The notes under the pieces were generated by a model, which saw nothing but the letters and a program-made list of their open reading frames with translations, searched no databases and had not been told where the DNA came from. A program made the translations under genes and the position numbers. Below, in pieces: positions 13,556-14,482 of a DNA stretch of 14,482 nucleotides (position 1 is the first letter of the stretch; each line of letters starts with the position of its first letter). The stretch is from Thiotrichaceae bacterium (GTDB lineage: Bacteria > Pseudomonadota > Gammaproteobacteria > Thiotrichales > Thiotrichaceae), in contig JALVEA010000093.1 of assembly GCA_027008665.1 (NCBI GenBank), positions 1 through 14,482 on the forward strand. The letters are read 5' to 3'.

Positions 13556-14482
13556 AATGATAGCGTAGTGAGAGCTTATTTAAATCAATACTTCAGACAC
13601 AATTATGCAGCAATAGCACCATAATCAATAAGCCTCTGATACTCAGGGTGTAATTTAATTGATGTTGGCTGGAAATCTAACAGCGAAATAATTCTATCTA
13701 TCAGATATTGATTGAATTTTCTGATTTTCAAACGCTGTATAGAAATCACATGATCATCTCTTTTTTCCGCTCCTTTTCGGCCTTGAAGTTTCAGAAGATT
13801 TAATGCCGTCATGCTGGCATTAAAATGAAATGTAAGGGCTTCTTTCTTGGGTGACTGACAATCACCCAGTCCCGTGTATTGTCGTGCATCACGAAATAAA
13901 AACTCTATCTGAAAACGAGAACGGTAGTAGCGAACAATCTCAGTGGCTTCTAGCTCGGTATCGGTACTAAACAGGATCGCTTTACGTTTCCCTTTATGAG
14001 AGCTGGGTGTCTGAATCAAGCACTTGCTGTTCAAAGCGTTCCTGATGCTCATCAAATATCACTTTCCCGTCATATTGTTTACGTCGCCCTAATGGCTTTT
14101 GCTCGCCCGTATATAACCACCTTAAATGCTGGAGATAAACATCCATACGTGTTTGATCATCCTCAAGTTGATCAGGCGTTTGTTGGGAGGAGAGGTGATA
14201 GGCTGTATTGTAATTGACATCAATGATAGCAAGTTCTGAGAACTCTAAGCCTCTCTCTGCTCGTCCTGTTTTTCCATTATGAAACCAAGCCAGACCATAG
14301 CTTTTCTGACTACTTTTTTCAGTAAAGTGACAGTCCATTGCCGCAATCAGATGGGCTTTTTTAGGGAGTTCTTTGGTTAAAATATTGAGATTAAACTGTG
14401 TAAAATCAAAGGACTTTCTGTACTGTCTTGAATAGGTTTTTTCACAATAATCACTGTAGCGGCTAAGATTACGAAACGCGGC
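13556..14482 (-). mobile_element. IS4-type insertion sequence, partial
   Basis: The element inserted just behind the tRNA-Leu 3' end. The right boundary on this side must lie between 13551 and 13602, but I cannot see a certain terminal inverted repeat or target duplication. The other end is beyond the window. The transposase inside is damaged, so the copy is not autonomous. Confidence 0.6.
13603..14482 (-). pseudogene. IS4-family transposase, frameshifted and cut by the window edge
   Basis: The reading frame enters at the right edge and runs to 13994. It holds the first catalytic Asp (IAAMDCHF, followed by SYGLAWFHNG) and the second (AIIDVN, followed by AYHLSSQQTP). It then stops at QLS. A different frame, open from 14055, carries KAILFSTDTE and the Y-x2-R-x3-E motif in YYRSRFQIEFLFRDAR with the catalytic Glu, ending at 13603. 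About 25-30 residues normally between DTQLS and KRKAILFSTD are missing, so the lesion is a deletion plus a frame change. All three DDE residues are still recognisable, but no single polypeptide contains them. Confidence 0.88.

Overview
AT-rich chromosomal DNA of a gammaproteobacterium. The minus-strand block yibN-type rhodanese, grxC, secB, gpsA, with envC and ctpA on the other side, is a gammaproteobacterial arrangement. Small divergent regulatory gaps, one decayed gene and an insertion-sequence (IS) remnant suggest a genome with some recent loss. A sulfur- or methane-oxidising lineage is possible, but nothing here proves it.

Layout. 1-253: window edge with no confident gene. 254-1147 (-): secreted DUF4087-like protein of unknown function. 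1318-1686 (-): group I truncated haemoglobin. 1687-1883: divergent regulatory gap holding a good sigma70 promoter with a Fur-box-like dyad at its predicted start. It drives 1884-3640 (+), two overlapping HupE/UreJ-type membrane proteins (putative metal transport). 3641-3971: repeat-rich gap with a hairpin, C-tracts and a REP-like element. 3972-4898 (-): amino-acid permease pseudogene with at least three lesions. 4899-5204: gap with a strong terminator-like hairpin upstream of nadA. 5205-6257 (+): nadA, quinolinate synthase for NAD synthesis. 6269-8504 (-): gpsA, secB, grxC and a membrane rhodanese, packed as one operon. 8628-8975 (-): ArsR-family repressor whose two cysteines have the 66-residue spacing of persulfide sensors. 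9065-11865 (+): envC (activator of division amidases) and ctpA (periplasmic processing protease). 12029-13375 (+): ClC chloride channel or exchanger. 13464-13550 (+): tRNA-Leu(CAA) with a stringent-type promoter. 13603 to the right edge (-): frameshifted IS4-type transposase cut by the window end.

How the parts work together. The gpsA-secB-grxC-rhodanese block joins phospholipid precursor supply, Sec export, thiol redox and sulfur-transfer chemistry. EnvC and CtpA act in cell-wall remodelling. The main leads are the putative persulfide-sensing ArsR beside a rhodanese, the putative iron (Fur) control of the HupE-like pair, and the unexplained hairpin in front of nadA. I found no complete new defence system, CRISPR array or biosynthetic cluster.
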